Shown here in pieces: positions 53,095-61,553 of a DNA stretch of 64,000 nt. The translations under genes were made by a program, and so were the position numbers. The notes beneath the pieces are model-generated. The model made no database searches, was not told the DNA's origin, and was given only the letters and a program-made list of their open reading frames with translations. This stretch comes from Legionella quateirensis (GTDB lineage: Bacteria; Pseudomonadota; Gammaproteobacteria; Legionellales; Legionellaceae): positions 143,910 to 207,909 of the forward strand of contig NZ_LNYR01000021.1 in NCBI RefSeq assembly GCF_001467955.1, given 5' to 3'. Each line of letters starts with the position of its first letter. Within the stretch, counting starts at the first letter, position 1.

Positions 53095-54864
53095 TTATTT
53101 CATCATGGTTGCCAGGGCAACACTTCCTTTCCCTGCATGAAGACCTAAGGCAGTAGAAACAGATTCGATAAAAGCTGGAGGCTGTCCTAATGCTTCGGTG
53201 GTTAATTGGGCGAATGATTTAGCTTTTTCGGAAACGCCTGCATGCACTAAACCATAGGATTCCAAGCTCTGATGTGCACAAAGTGAGTCTACATGACGGA
53301 TGAGCTTGGTTAACGCTTTGGTTTCACTAAAGGCTTTATCAAACATTGCCGCTTTTCCAGAGCTATCAAGACGAATAATGGGTTTAATATGAGCCAATTG
53401 AGCAATTCGTCCACTTATCCTGCCAATTCTTCCGCTACGGATCAATGAGTCAAACTGTTCAACGTAAACCACCATCTCAATTTTAGGTATTTTAAATATC
53501 AGCTCTTTTTTAATTTCTTCAATGGATAAACCTGCAGCTACCAATTGAGCAGCAAAACTTACCAGTAATCCTAAGCCTCCGGAAGTCTGACAAGAGTTCA
53601 CCACATGCACATTATTTAAATGTTCTGTTGCCTTGATTATCGCATCATGAGTACCGCTTAATCCTTGTGAAATAGGCAAAATGAGTACTTGCTCATATTG
53701 ATTTGATAAGTGTACAACTTGCTCTTCCAGTAATGCGGGAGAAGGGAAAGATGTTTTTGGATAGGTTTTCAAATTGCTTAAATGATCATAGAACGTATCT
53801 TGATTGACACAGATTCTATCCAATAAATTATGTCCATCCAAATGCATATTTAATTGAATAATATGAATTTGATTCTCGTCCAATACAGATTGAGGGATAT
53901 CCGCACTGGAATCGGTCACTAAAGCAATAGGGTATTTACGCTGATGAATCATTTGAAATTGACGCAACATATCCTGTGCTTTGGCATGAGTAATAGTTCC
54001 GGCATGAAAGAGCGATTCAAATACCGCTGCAGGCTCGGTGCAGTGAACGTGAAATCGGCATAGGCTAGCGTTTCCACTACTTACAACGCTGTCGCCAAAT
54101 TGTTCCAGTTGATTTGCAATTGATGTTCTATCAATGGATTCCCCTGAGAGAGTAATTTCAGTACAATACCTTTGTTCTGGGGGATAGCCTTTATCAGGCA
54201 ATTCATGATTAGCTTTTAAACAGTCCTCATGATGATTATGAGTTATGGCACGAGGATTGATCAGGTATTCAGAAAATCCATTGATAAAATGGTAAAATCC
54301 CAAAGCTCCAGCATCCACAACATGTGCGTCTTTTAAAACAGGAAGGGTATTGGCGGTACTTTGCAGTGCTTGATTCACTTCAGATAAGGTATGTTTAATT
54401 AACTTTTTGAAGCAGATGAAATCCGTTGCTACTTTACTGATGCTGGCAGACCAGGCATCGATTACAGTAATAATAGTACCTTCTACTGGATGAAGAATGG
54501 CCGAACGGACACTTTGACTTGCTTGTGTAATTAATCTGGAGAACGTAACGGTATCTATTTGTTCGGAGGTCAATTCAGTTTCAGTAAGTCCATTAAAAAA
54601 TTGAGAGAAAATCATTCCTGAATTACCACGAGCGCCTATCAGAGCAGAATCTGCCAGAGATTTGAATGTTTCATTAAGTGTAGTTTGGGTTTTGGAGTGC
54701 GTGATAACAGACAATGCAGTTGCAGACATATTATCACCGGTATCTCCATCTGCTACTGGAAACAAATTAATAGCATTGAGATTCTCACGATTAGAAATTA
54801 TAGCGTCACATGCAGTTAAAAATGCTGAATGAATGGTTTTTGCATCAAGATGATGAATTTCCAT
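53095..54864 (-). CDS. Fused DAK2 (FakA-like) kinase and DegV (FakB-like) fatty-acid-binding protein
   Basis: A 589-residue protein. The N-terminal DhaL/DAK2 domain (about 1-200) has VADGDTGDNMSAT near residues 37-49, GARGNSGMIFSQFFNGL, HPVEGTIITVIDAW and VVDAGALGFYHFINGF. A short FakA-type middle segment follows (FHVHCTEPAAVFESL). From about residue 310 it is DegV: ALVTDSSADIPQSVL, TSFPSPALL, ILPISQGLSGTHD, then GRIGRISGRIAQLAHIKPII. In Gram-positives FakA phosphorylates fatty acids held by separate FakB proteins. One chain carrying both activities implies exogenous fatty-acid activation. The phosphoryl acceptor is inferred. Confidence 0.88.
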   Translation of the reverse strand: MEIHHLDAKTIHSAFLTACDAIISNRENLNAINLFPVADGDTGDNMSATALSVITHSKTQTTLNETFKSLADSALIGARGNSGMIFSQFFNGLTETELTSEQIDTVTFSRLITQASQSVRSAILHPVEGTIITVIDAWSASISKVATDFICFKKLIKHTLSEVNQALQSTANTLPVLKDAHVVDAGALGFYHFINGFSEYLINPRAITHNHHEDCLKANHELPDKGYPPEQRYCTEITLSGESIDRTSIANQLEQFGDSVVSSGNASLCRFHVHCTEPAAVFESLFHAGTITHAKAQDMLRQFQMIHQRKYPIALVTDSSADIPQSVLDENQIHIIQLNMHLDGHNLLDRICVNQDTFYDHLSNLKTYPKTSFPSPALLEEQVVHLSNQYEQVLILPISQGLSGTHDAIIKATEHLNNVHVVNSCQTSGGLGLLVSFAAQLVAAGLSIEEIKKELIFKIPKIEMVVYVEQFDSLIRSGRIGRISGRIAQLAHIKPIIRLDSSGKAAMFDKAFSETKALTKLIRHVDSLCAHQSLESYGLVHAGVSEKAKSFAQLTTEALGQPPAFIESVSTALGLHAGKGSVALATMMK

Positions 54865-55015
54865 GGCTGCTATTTTTTAATTAATGGTCTATCTTATTAG
54901 AATACACACATAAGTTATTAATTTAAAAGAGTGATTTATTTAAAAGTTAAAGATAAATAGAAATTGGTCGAAATTTAAAACCAGTAAATAATAATTATAA
55001 ACCAGGGGAAGAGCT

Positions 55016-55978
55016 ATGAAAAAATGGGGGCTCACGATAATAGTAGTGATGCTATTAAATCAAGTTGCTTTTGCAAATCAAAGTTGGAATGATTGGGTTG
55101 CGGGTGTTAGAGAGGAAGCCATACAACAAGGGATTGCTCCTAATGTCTTTGACGAAGCTTTTGCTGGAATTAAAGAACCCAGCCGGCAGATTAAAGGATT
55201 TATGCATTCACAACCGGAACATCGATTAACGTTTACAAAATACCTCAATACCCGAGCTGATAATTACAGAATTGCTATAGGTCGCAAGGAATATAAAAGA
55301 AATAAGGAAGTTTTGGACGAAGTAGCCAAGCAATATGGGGTTAATCCCTGTTTTATTGTGTCGTTTTGGGGCATGGAAACAAGCTACGGTACTTATATGG
55401 GAAATTTCCCTGTGATTAAAGCATTGGCTACTTTAGCTTATGATTCCAAACGCAAAGATTTTTTCCGAAAAGAGCTGTTGTTGGCATTGCACATACTGAA
55501 TGATGGCCACGTCAGTCTGGCTGATTTTAAAGGAGAATGGGCTGGAGCCTCTGGCCAACCACAATTCCTGCCCTCCAGCTGGGTGAAATATGCTGTTGAT
55601 TACGATGGTGATGGTCGAAAAGACATTTGGAAAAGCAAACCTGATGTATTTGCATCCATTGCAAATTATATGAAACAAAATGGATGGCAGACTGGCGAGC
55701 CATGGGCAATACAGGTCAAGTTACCCGCTAAATTTGATATGAAAATGGAAGGGAAAACGATAATCAAACCAGTCAGTGAGTGGAATGCATTAGGCGTGCG
55801 TACTGAAAATGGTCAGCCATTACCGTATCAAAATTTGCAAGCCAGTATCGTTCAACCTTTTGGCGGTCCTACATTTTTGGCTTTCTCCAATTATAAGATG
55901 ATATTGCGTTATAACAATTCAATTTATTATGCGGGTGCCATAGGATATATGGCAGACAAAATCTGTCAGGCTCAATAA
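55016..55978 (+). CDS. mltB: Membrane-bound lytic murein transglycosylase B-type
   Basis: A 320-residue protein. A signal peptide (about 1-20, ending AFANQ) is followed by the SLT_2 domain. The catalytic Glu is in SFWGMETSYGTYMG near residues 117-130. EWAGASGQPQFLPSSW near residues 177-192, and the calcium loop YDGDGRKDIW, are MltB features. There is no lipobox Cys, so it is a soluble (SltB-like) form or is anchored otherwise. It cuts peptidoglycan to anhydro-muropeptides. GGAAGAGCT precedes the start. A strong terminator follows. Confidence 0.93.
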   Translation: MKKWGLTIIVVMLLNQVAFANQSWNDWVAGVREEAIQQGIAPNVFDEAFAGIKEPSRQIKGFMHSQPEHRLTFTKYLNTRADNYRIAIGRKEYKRNKEVLDEVAKQYGVNPCFIVSFWGMETSYGTYMGNFPVIKALATLAYDSKRKDFFRKELLLALHILNDGHVSLADFKGEWAGASGQPQFLPSSWVKYAVDYDGDGRKDIWKSKPDVFASIANYMKQNGWQTGEPWAIQVKLPAKFDMKMEGKTIIKPVSEWNALGVRTENGQPLPYQNLQASIVQPFGGPTFLAFSNYKMILRYNNSIYYAGAIGYMADKICQAQ

Positions 55979-56015
55979 TTAATAAAAGTCAAAAGACTTC
56001 AGAGCATTTTAAAAG

Positions 56016-56058
56016 CAACCCGGGACCAGACGAAGTCGAAACCCGGGTTGTTTTTGTT
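56016..56058 (+). terminator. Intrinsic terminator after mltB
   Basis: CAACCCGGG at 56016 pairs with CCCGGGTTG ending at 56050, with a loop of about 16 bases, and is followed by TTTTTGTTT. It lies 38 bases after the mltB stop. Confidence 0.85.
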
Positions 56059-56070
56059 TAACATGAGAAC

Positions 56071-56153
56071 CGTCATCCCGAATGCAAGAAAGGATCTCCT
56101 GAATGATGTACTGTGCCTGCATTTAGAGATGGTTCACTGCGTTCAGGATGACG
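56071..56153. repeat. Palindromic repeat, CGTCATCCCGAATG family
   Basis: The left arm CGTCATCCCGAATGCAAGAA mirrors the right arm TTCACTGCGTTCAGGATGACG (last 20 bases shown in part), with GGATCTCC near the centre. It lies in the leader of the msrBA fusion, and an upstream in-frame ATG of that gene falls inside it. Confidence 0.8.
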
Positions 56154-56171
56154 AAATTTCGGGATTTAAGG

Positions 56172-57053
56172 ATGAATAAAGTGAGCGAATATCTTGATAA
56201 AACAGCCAGCCTGACGCCAGCAGCGAGACGTATTGTATGCAACAAGGCAACAGAATATCCGCATACCGGTATCTACAATACGGTAAATACTCAAGGCACG
56301 TACTTATGTCGGCGTTGCGGGTTGGCTTTGTTTCGAGGAACCAGTCAATTCAGTTCAGGTTGTGGTTGGCCAAGTTTTGACGATAATATAGTCCATGCAG
56401 TAAAACAGGTGCCGGATAGAGACGGTATGCGAACTGAAATATTATGTACGCGATGCGATGCTCATTTAGGTCACGTATTTACTGGTGAGTCCTTCACTCA
56501 TAAAAATCTTCGTCATTGTGTCAATTCAGCTTCTCTTGATTTTGTGAATGACATAAACGTCATGGATAGCGAGGAAGCGATAGTAGCTGGAGGCTGCTTT
56601 TGGGGTGTCGAGCATTTTTTAAAGCAAATTCCAGGTGTATTAAAGGTAGAATCCGGTTATACCGGAGGTCATAGCATGGACCCAGGTTATGATGAAGTAT
56701 GTCAGGGTAATACCGGACATTACGAAGCGGTACGTGTAGTTTATGATTCAGCGAAATCGGATTATTATCAAATTATTAAACGATTTTTTGAAATACATGA
56801 CCCCACACAAAGAACGGGCCAAGGACCCGATTTGGGTCAACAATATCAAAGTGCTGTATTTTATTATAATTCAGAACAGCAACAGATAGCAGCGTCTTTA
56901 ATAGAAACATTACAAAATAAGGGATATCAGGTTGCAACCAAATTACTGGAAGTTCAGCCCTTCTGGCCAGCCGAAGAGTATCATCAGGATTATTATCTGA
57001 AACACCGCAAAACGCCATACTGCCATCAACCCGTGAATCGATTTGAAGACTGA
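56172..57053 (+). CDS. MsrB-MsrA methionine sulfoxide reductase fusion
   Basis: About 293 residues from the ATG at 56172. The MsrB domain comes first: zinc cysteines at 46/49 and 92/95, and the catalytic Cys116 in RHCVNSASL. The MsrA domain follows, with catalytic GCFWG (Cys142), GVLKVESGYTGG and EEYHQDYY. The fused pair reduces both R and S methionine sulfoxides. No signal peptide is seen, so it is cytoplasmic. An in-frame ATG at 56148 lies inside a repeat, so I prefer 56172; a GTG at 56181 has slightly better Shine-Dalgarno spacing. A strong bidirectional terminator follows. Confidence 0.9.
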   Translation: MNKVSEYLDKTASLTPAARRIVCNKATEYPHTGIYNTVNTQGTYLCRRCGLALFRGTSQFSSGCGWPSFDDNIVHAVKQVPDRDGMRTEILCTRCDAHLGHVFTGESFTHKNLRHCVNSASLDFVNDINVMDSEEAIVAGGCFWGVEHFLKQIPGVLKVESGYTGGHSMDPGYDEVCQGNTGHYEAVRVVYDSAKSDYYQIIKRFFEIHDPTQRTGQGPDLGQQYQSAVFYYNSEQQQIAASLIETLQNKGYQVATKLLEVQPFWPAEEYHQDYYLKHRKTPYCHQPVNRFED

Positions 57054-57072
57054 GTTATTTAGGAGTAATTTA

Positions 57073-57110
57073 AAAATCCGCTGAACAGATAATTCTGTTC
57101 AGCGGATTTT
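57073..57110. terminator. Strong bidirectional terminator
   Basis: AAAATCCGCTGAACAG and CTGTTCAGCGGATTTT form a perfect 16-bp stem with a 6-base loop between the convergent msrBA fusion (ends 57053) and the effector candidate (ends 57127). A/T runs on both sides allow termination in either direction. Confidence 0.9.
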
Positions 57111-57126
57111 AATACAGGAGTTACAG

Positions 57127-58983
57127 TTATTGATTAAAATTTATAAGACTGTATGGATGTGAAGGTGTTGAATCAACTTCATACTGAGGTGGATATCCTT
57201 GATAACCCGCTGATTGATCGCTTACATCATACTCTGGAGCGGAGGGTCTTATAGATAATTCACTTGCAGAAGGCATACTGCCAAAGAACTGGAACGCATC
57301 ATTATGAAATTCACTCACATTTTGAGCTTTATTAAATAATTGTTTCATTGCAAATTGTTGTTCTTTCAGCTGATTCTCAATTCGGCGAATAGTCCGCTCT
57401 GATTCTTCAATGCTCATATTGAGACCAGGGATAGTGCTTGTCCGTAATTTATCAGACTCCGTATTATGTTTTGAGATCAATTCTTCATTGTCACGAATGG
57501 TATTTGCGTTCTTATTGATACGATCATCGGTGGCAGATTTTTGACAGTGATACACTACAGCCACGGTTAAGGAAATTATAGTAGCTAAAGCCAGTGCTCC
57601 TGATATTGCAAAAAACAGGGGACTTACCACAAGTGAACCAATTATCGCAGCGCTAATTAAGGTACTCGCTCCGCCAAAAAGAGAAGCGTACAGTGCATTG
57701 CTCCTCATAGATCCTGCTGATTCACTATCCAGTTTAAGTCTTCTATTGTCCTCTGCAAGTTCCTTATTGGTCTGTTTTAATTGTGGGTTAGAGGTTACAT
57801 AATGTTGTAGTTTCGCTGTACATACACCCAAGCTTTTTTGCTGCTGTTGCAGGGCATTCCTGGCCTCATCCAGGGATTTAATAATGGATTGTTCTTGACC
57901 CATCATTTCAAGATAGTTTTTCATCATCCCGGTGATTGATTTTAACGCTTCACGCTCGAAGTGAGTTAATTTGAGTTCAACTCCGCCCTGAAGCGCTTCG
58001 TCAAGTTGAGCAACATATAATGAATAACTTGTATCGACAGCATTCTTTGACAATTTAGTTCTTAATTGATCAAGTTCATCGATTTTGGCAGTAATTTTCT
58101 GGGTCAGTGCTTCACGATTTTTAAAAGATAATTGCAACAGATTAGGATCATTACTACTGCGTGCATTTTCTCTGGCAAGTCGTTCCTGATTTCGAATATG
58201 CCGTTGTTGTTCTCGATTAGGTAGTTCAACATCCATTTGGTTTTTAATATCACGCAAACGTGCTTCAGCCTGCCTCTTCTCACCGTTGAGTGTTCCTAAT
58301 AGATATCCTTCTTGATTAGATTCATTGCTCTTTAAACGAATGATATCTTTCAATCTTTGTCGTTCGTCAATCAGTCTGTTTTCTTCGCGAAGAAGACTAT
58401 CCCAGGTAATTTGATCCTGCATGCTGAATAAAACCGGATATAAATTAGTAACTTGTGGGCCATTATGGGTATGCACATGCACATTAGGTTGTGGAAACCC
58501 CGGATTAACCACATATCTGGTTTGAATTACGTTTCGTTCAGTTCTTATACGTTCTATAGAGCGCTCAACCTGATTGAGGTTTATTTGGTATTCAGAAACC
58601 TGGCTCCGAATTTGAGAACTAAGACTATTTTGTTGATAAACTCTGGTTTCAAGCTGAGTCAATTTGCTTTGCAATGATGATAATTCTTGACCGTAATTCG
58701 ATCTCAGCAGGGTATCACTATTTTTTTCTTGTTCATCTTTTCTGGCTTCTTGAGCATCATTTGTTTTTTGAGAGTCACAGGCTGCCTGGACTAGCTGTTC
58801 GATCACGATCTGTTTATCAGCTGTGTAGTGCTCATTTAAGAATGAGTCAATTTCATTGGTAACTGTTAATAAGGGTTTACGTTCCAAGAGATATTGGCGA
58901 AGAGTTTGGTAACTGGATTCGCTGATGACTGCATTTGTCTGATATTTAACTACATCGTTGATAATGATTTCTGATAACGCCAT
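57127..58983 (-). CDS. Coiled-coil/membrane-hairpin protein with PSAP and PPxY tail motifs; strong effector candidate
   Basis: A 618-residue protein. Residues about 80-155, 195-260 and 290-425 are Gln/Glu/Arg-rich coiled coils. A hydrophobic pair of helices follows at about 429-480 (SLFGGASTLISAAIIGSLVV, then PLFFAISGALALATIISLTV), then another coil (485-550) and a Pro/Tyr/Ser-rich tail. The tail carries P580-S-A-P583 and P598-P-Q-Y601, the two classic late-domain motifs that bind TSG101 and NEDD4-type WW domains in eukaryotes. GAGGAG precedes the ATG, and a PmrA-like box lies at 59190-59206. From memory lpg2907, in this area of L. pneumophila, is a reported effector. There is no enzymatic motif. 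Confidence 0.75.
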   Translation of the reverse strand: MALSEIIINDVVKYQTNAVISESSYQTLRQYLLERKPLLTVTNEIDSFLNEHYTADKQIVIEQLVQAACDSQKTNDAQEARKDEQEKNSDTLLRSNYGQELSSLQSKLTQLETRVYQQNSLSSQIRSQVSEYQINLNQVERSIERIRTERNVIQTRYVVNPGFPQPNVHVHTHNGPQVTNLYPVLFSMQDQITWDSLLREENRLIDERQRLKDIIRLKSNESNQEGYLLGTLNGEKRQAEARLRDIKNQMDVELPNREQQRHIRNQERLARENARSSNDPNLLQLSFKNREALTQKITAKIDELDQLRTKLSKNAVDTSYSLYVAQLDEALQGGVELKLTHFEREALKSITGMMKNYLEMMGQEQSIIKSLDEARNALQQQQKSLGVCTAKLQHYVTSNPQLKQTNKELAEDNRRLKLDSESAGSMRSNALYASLFGGASTLISAAIIGSLVVSPLFFAISGALALATIISLTVAVVYHCQKSATDDRINKNANTIRDNEELISKHNTESDKLRTSTIPGLNMSIEESERTIRRIENQLKEQQFAMKQLFNKAQNVSEFHNDAFQFFGSMPSASELSIRPSAPEYDVSDQSAGYQGYPPQYEVDSTPSHPYSLINFNQ

Positions 58984-59333
58984 GATTCGTGACTCCTCAG
59001 GTAAATAAATTATTAACTAACTGGTATGTCTTAAACGCTTTTGGAATTACGTTGCTTATTTGCTGGGTCAATGATTCAATGCCTGGCACAATGTATTTGC
59101 TGTATTCCAAATCTCAGCTGTAGGTATTAGTGATCGCCTCCTGTTCTGTCTCGTTTATCACTTAATTGGAAGCATTATGTCAGATGAATGTTAAGGAATT
59201 GTTAAGTGAATGTTACAAAATTGTAAAAATTACGATTTTTAAGGGAGATTTTAATGGGGTGCGCCATTGATTTCAATAATGGGCTGTCACTATTTTATGC
59301 AATTTATGTTCGTATTGGTGATACGATCTTGAA
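58984..59333. other. 350-bp gap between tatB and an effector candidate
   Basis: It holds the PmrA-like box and a long leader for the minus-strand effector candidate. The stretch 59207-59333, after tatB, shows no clear terminator or gene. Confidence 0.5.
59190..59206 (-). promoter_or_regulatory. PmrA-like response element upstream of the 57127-58983 gene
   Basis: On the minus strand CTTAACAATTCCTTAAC matches cTTAATatT-N2-cTTAAT in layout, with the last base of each half changed to C. A CATAAT -10 lies 10 bases downstream (59174-59179), the same spacing as at 40284-40311. The leader to the start codon is about 190 bases. Confidence 0.7.
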
Positions 59334-59573
59334 TCAAATGTCAGATTTGGACTCAGTTTTCTTATATTCTTCATCGCCAAGTTCTGCTTTACGCTGATTT
59401 TCTTGCAGTTGAATCTCGTTGAGTTGTTGCTGCCAAAATTCTGCGGCATGTGCTTTTAATTGATTCATTTTACGCATTAATAGACCGAGATGAGTGGCCA
59501 GCATGGGGAGTTTTGATGGCCCAAATACAATTACTGCTACAATGAACGTTAATAACAGTTCACCACTGCTCAT
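59334..59573 (-). CDS. tatB: Sec-independent translocase protein TatB
   Basis: A 79-residue protein. One N-terminal helix ([21 protein letters not shown]) carries the FGPSKLP turn, followed by an amphipathic helix and a charged tail. It is shorter than E. coli TatB (171). With TatC it recognises twin-arginine signal peptides. It overlaps tatA by 4 bases. No tatC is found nearby. Confidence 0.85.
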   Translation of the reverse strand: MSSGELLLTFIVAVIVFGPSKLPMLATHLGLLMRKMNQLKAHAAEFWQQQLNEIQLQENQRKAELGDEEYKKTESKSDI

Positions 59574-59752
59574 AATGATTTATCATCATTTTTCGTTTCA
59601 GTAGAGCTATCATCGTTCATCGCTTTTCGAAAATTTTTTATGGCCTCACCCAGATCAGAACCAATCGTTTTCAATTTAGAGGTTCCAAATAATGCCACAA
59701 TAATGCCAAATATTAACAATAATGATAAAGGACTGATGCCGCTTAATCCCAT
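59570..59752 (-). CDS. tatA: Sec-independent translocase protein TatA
   Basis: A 60-residue protein. The N-terminal helix [21 protein letters not shown] near residues 8-28 with FGTSKL, then the amphipathic helix [12 protein letters not shown] and an acidic tail, are TatA features. It oligomerises to form the export pore for folded proteins such as Rieske subunits. It begins one base after the ubiB stop. Confidence 0.92.
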   Translation of the reverse strand: MGLSGISPLSLLLIFGIIVALFGTSKLKTIGSDLGEAIKNFRKAMNDDSSTETKNDDKSL

Positions 59753-59753
59753 G

Positions 59754-61403
59754 CTAGCTCCTTATTTTACGATTGATGAGGACAAAAACTCCTGCAATAG
59801 CAGCTCCCGTTAAGGCAATCGGGGTAACCTGTTCATAGTCTAATAGATCCAAATAATTAATAACAGCCAACGACAGGAATGAGATAAAGACTCCAATCCC
59901 GATACTTTTCCATTGAATCAAGTGCTCCTTGTTATTTGTATCTGCACGGTTGAGATCTCTTTTTACCATTAATTCCGCTTTCTTCAACTCCAGCACATCA
60001 AAAATTAATTTGGGCATATGGGGTAATTGCTCGGTAAAAAATGGCAGATTTTCTTTTAATTGATTGAAGAAATTCTTAGGTCCAATTTGCTGGCGAAGCC
60101 ATTTTTCCAGAAAGGGCTTTGCAGTTACCCACAGATCCAAATCAGGATAAAGTTGTCTCCCTAAACCTTCCACAGCCAATAAAGTTTTTTGCAGCAATAC
60201 TAATTGAGGCTGCACTTCCATATGAAATCGTCTTGCGACCTGGAACAGGCGAAGTACAACCTGGGCAAATGATATATCTTTTATAGGCTTTTCAAATATG
60301 GGTTCGCATACAGTACGAATAGCGCTTTCAAATTCTTCAACACGCGTATCTCTCGAAACCCATCCTGATTCAACATGCAACTGAGCTACTTTTCGATAGT
60401 CGCGATTAAAGAAAGCCAATAAATTTTCTGCCAGGTACCGTTTATCACTTTCATTTAAAGTACCAATTATTCCAAAATCAATACAGATATATTGAGGCTC
60501 CTGAGGATGTTTATAGGAAACAAAAATATTTCCAGGGTGCATATCGGCATGAAAAAAACAGTCCCGAAAGACCTGGGTAAAGAAAATTTCAACACCACGC
60601 TCAGCGAGTTTTTTTATATCAATCTGGTGATCACGCAGACTGGCCACATCAGAGACCGGTATGCCATGAATTCGCTCCATAACCAGTACATTTTCCCGCG
60701 AATAATCCCAATAGATTTCAGGGATATACAATAATGGGGAGTTATTGAAATTACGACGTAATTGAGCGGCATTTGCAGCCTCTCTCAATAAATCAAGCTC
60801 ATCAAGTAAGGTATGCTCAAATTCTTTAACGATTTCTTTAGGTTTCAGTCGCTTACCTTCGGGCCAATACCTATCGGCCAGTCTGGCTATGGTATACATG
60901 ATGCTGATGTCTTGCTCAATAATTCGACGCATTTTCGGTCTGAGAATTTTGATAACAACTTCTTCGCCTGATTTCAGGGTTGCTGCATGAACCTGAGCCA
61001 TGGAAGCCGATGCCAGAGCATTGGAATCAAACTGAGCAAAAATTTCGTAAGGAGATTTTCCATACGCTTGTTCGAGGATCGAAATCGCTATATCGCTGGC
61101 GAAAGGAGGAACCTTATCCTGCAGTTTACTCAATTCTTTAGCTATATCATCTGGAAGTATATCTGGACGTGTCGAAAGAGCCTGACCAAATTTAATAAAG
61201 ATGGGACCCAATTCTTCCAGCGTTTTCCGCAGAGCTTGCCCTCGAGTCAGTTGATCTTTGCGGAACCAATTCCACGGATTTAAATAAACTATGAAGCGTA
61301 ATGGCGCAAACAGTCTTAGTGAGACAACTACGTTATCCAATCCATTACTGGCAAGAATATAGTTGATATGAATGAGACGAATTAATTGTTTAATTGATTT
61401 CAT
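59754..61403 (-). CDS. ubiB: Ubiquinone biosynthesis ATPase/kinase-like protein UbiB
   Basis: A 549-residue protein. The KxGQ-type motif is in [19 protein letters not shown] near residues 47-65. [13 protein letters not shown] is the Ala-rich nucleotide loop near residues 130-142, and [11 protein letters not shown] near residues 283-293 with CIDFGIIG are catalytic. Two C-terminal membrane helices (about 495-545) end the chain. It supports ubiquinone assembly. It overlaps the small gene at 61400 by 4 bases and precedes tatA. Confidence 0.97.
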   Translation of the reverse strand: MKSIKQLIRLIHINYILASNGLDNVVVSLRLFAPLRFIVYLNPWNWFRKDQLTRGQALRKTLEELGPIFIKFGQALSTRPDILPDDIAKELSKLQDKVPPFASDIAISILEQAYGKSPYEIFAQFDSNALASASMAQVHAATLKSGEEVVIKILRPKMRRIIEQDISIMYTIARLADRYWPEGKRLKPKEIVKEFEHTLLDELDLLREAANAAQLRRNFNNSPLLYIPEIYWDYSRENVLVMERIHGIPVSDVASLRDHQIDIKKLAERGVEIFFTQVFRDCFFHADMHPGNIFVSYKHPQEPQYICIDFGIIGTLNESDKRYLAENLLAFFNRDYRKVAQLHVESGWVSRDTRVEEFESAIRTVCEPIFEKPIKDISFAQVVLRLFQVARRFHMEVQPQLVLLQKTLLAVEGLGRQLYPDLDLWVTAKPFLEKWLRQQIGPKNFFNQLKENLPFFTEQLPHMPKLIFDVLELKKAELMVKRDLNRADTNNKEHLIQWKSIGIGVFISFLSLAVINYLDLLDYEQVTPIALTGAAIAGVFVLINRKIRS

Positions 61404-61549
61404 GACAACTCATCAGTTAATAATCGTGATGTTCTATTCCATTTTAAACGGTATATAAAATGAAATCTGGGAATTAAATTGAGGATCGCCATAAATACAG
61501 CTGCAATAATAACAGGTACAATCAGTTCAATCTGAATCAACCAGTTCAT
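61400..61549 (-). CDS. Small membrane protein between ubiJ and ubiB (49 residues)
   Basis: A 49-residue reading frame from the ATG at 61549 to a TGA at 61400 that overlaps the ubiB start as ATGA. It begins [20 protein letters not shown], one hydrophobic helix of about 20 residues, then a basic region ([14 protein letters not shown]). It starts 4 bases after the ubiJ stop. The fit within the operon and the membrane-anchor sequence favour a real gene, though the Shine-Dalgarno is weak. It could help UbiB or UbiJ at the membrane; this is inference. Confidence 0.55.
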   Translation of the reverse strand: MNWLIQIELIVPVIIAAVFMAILNLIPRFHFIYRLKWNRTSRLLTDELS

Positions 61550-61553
61550 TCGA

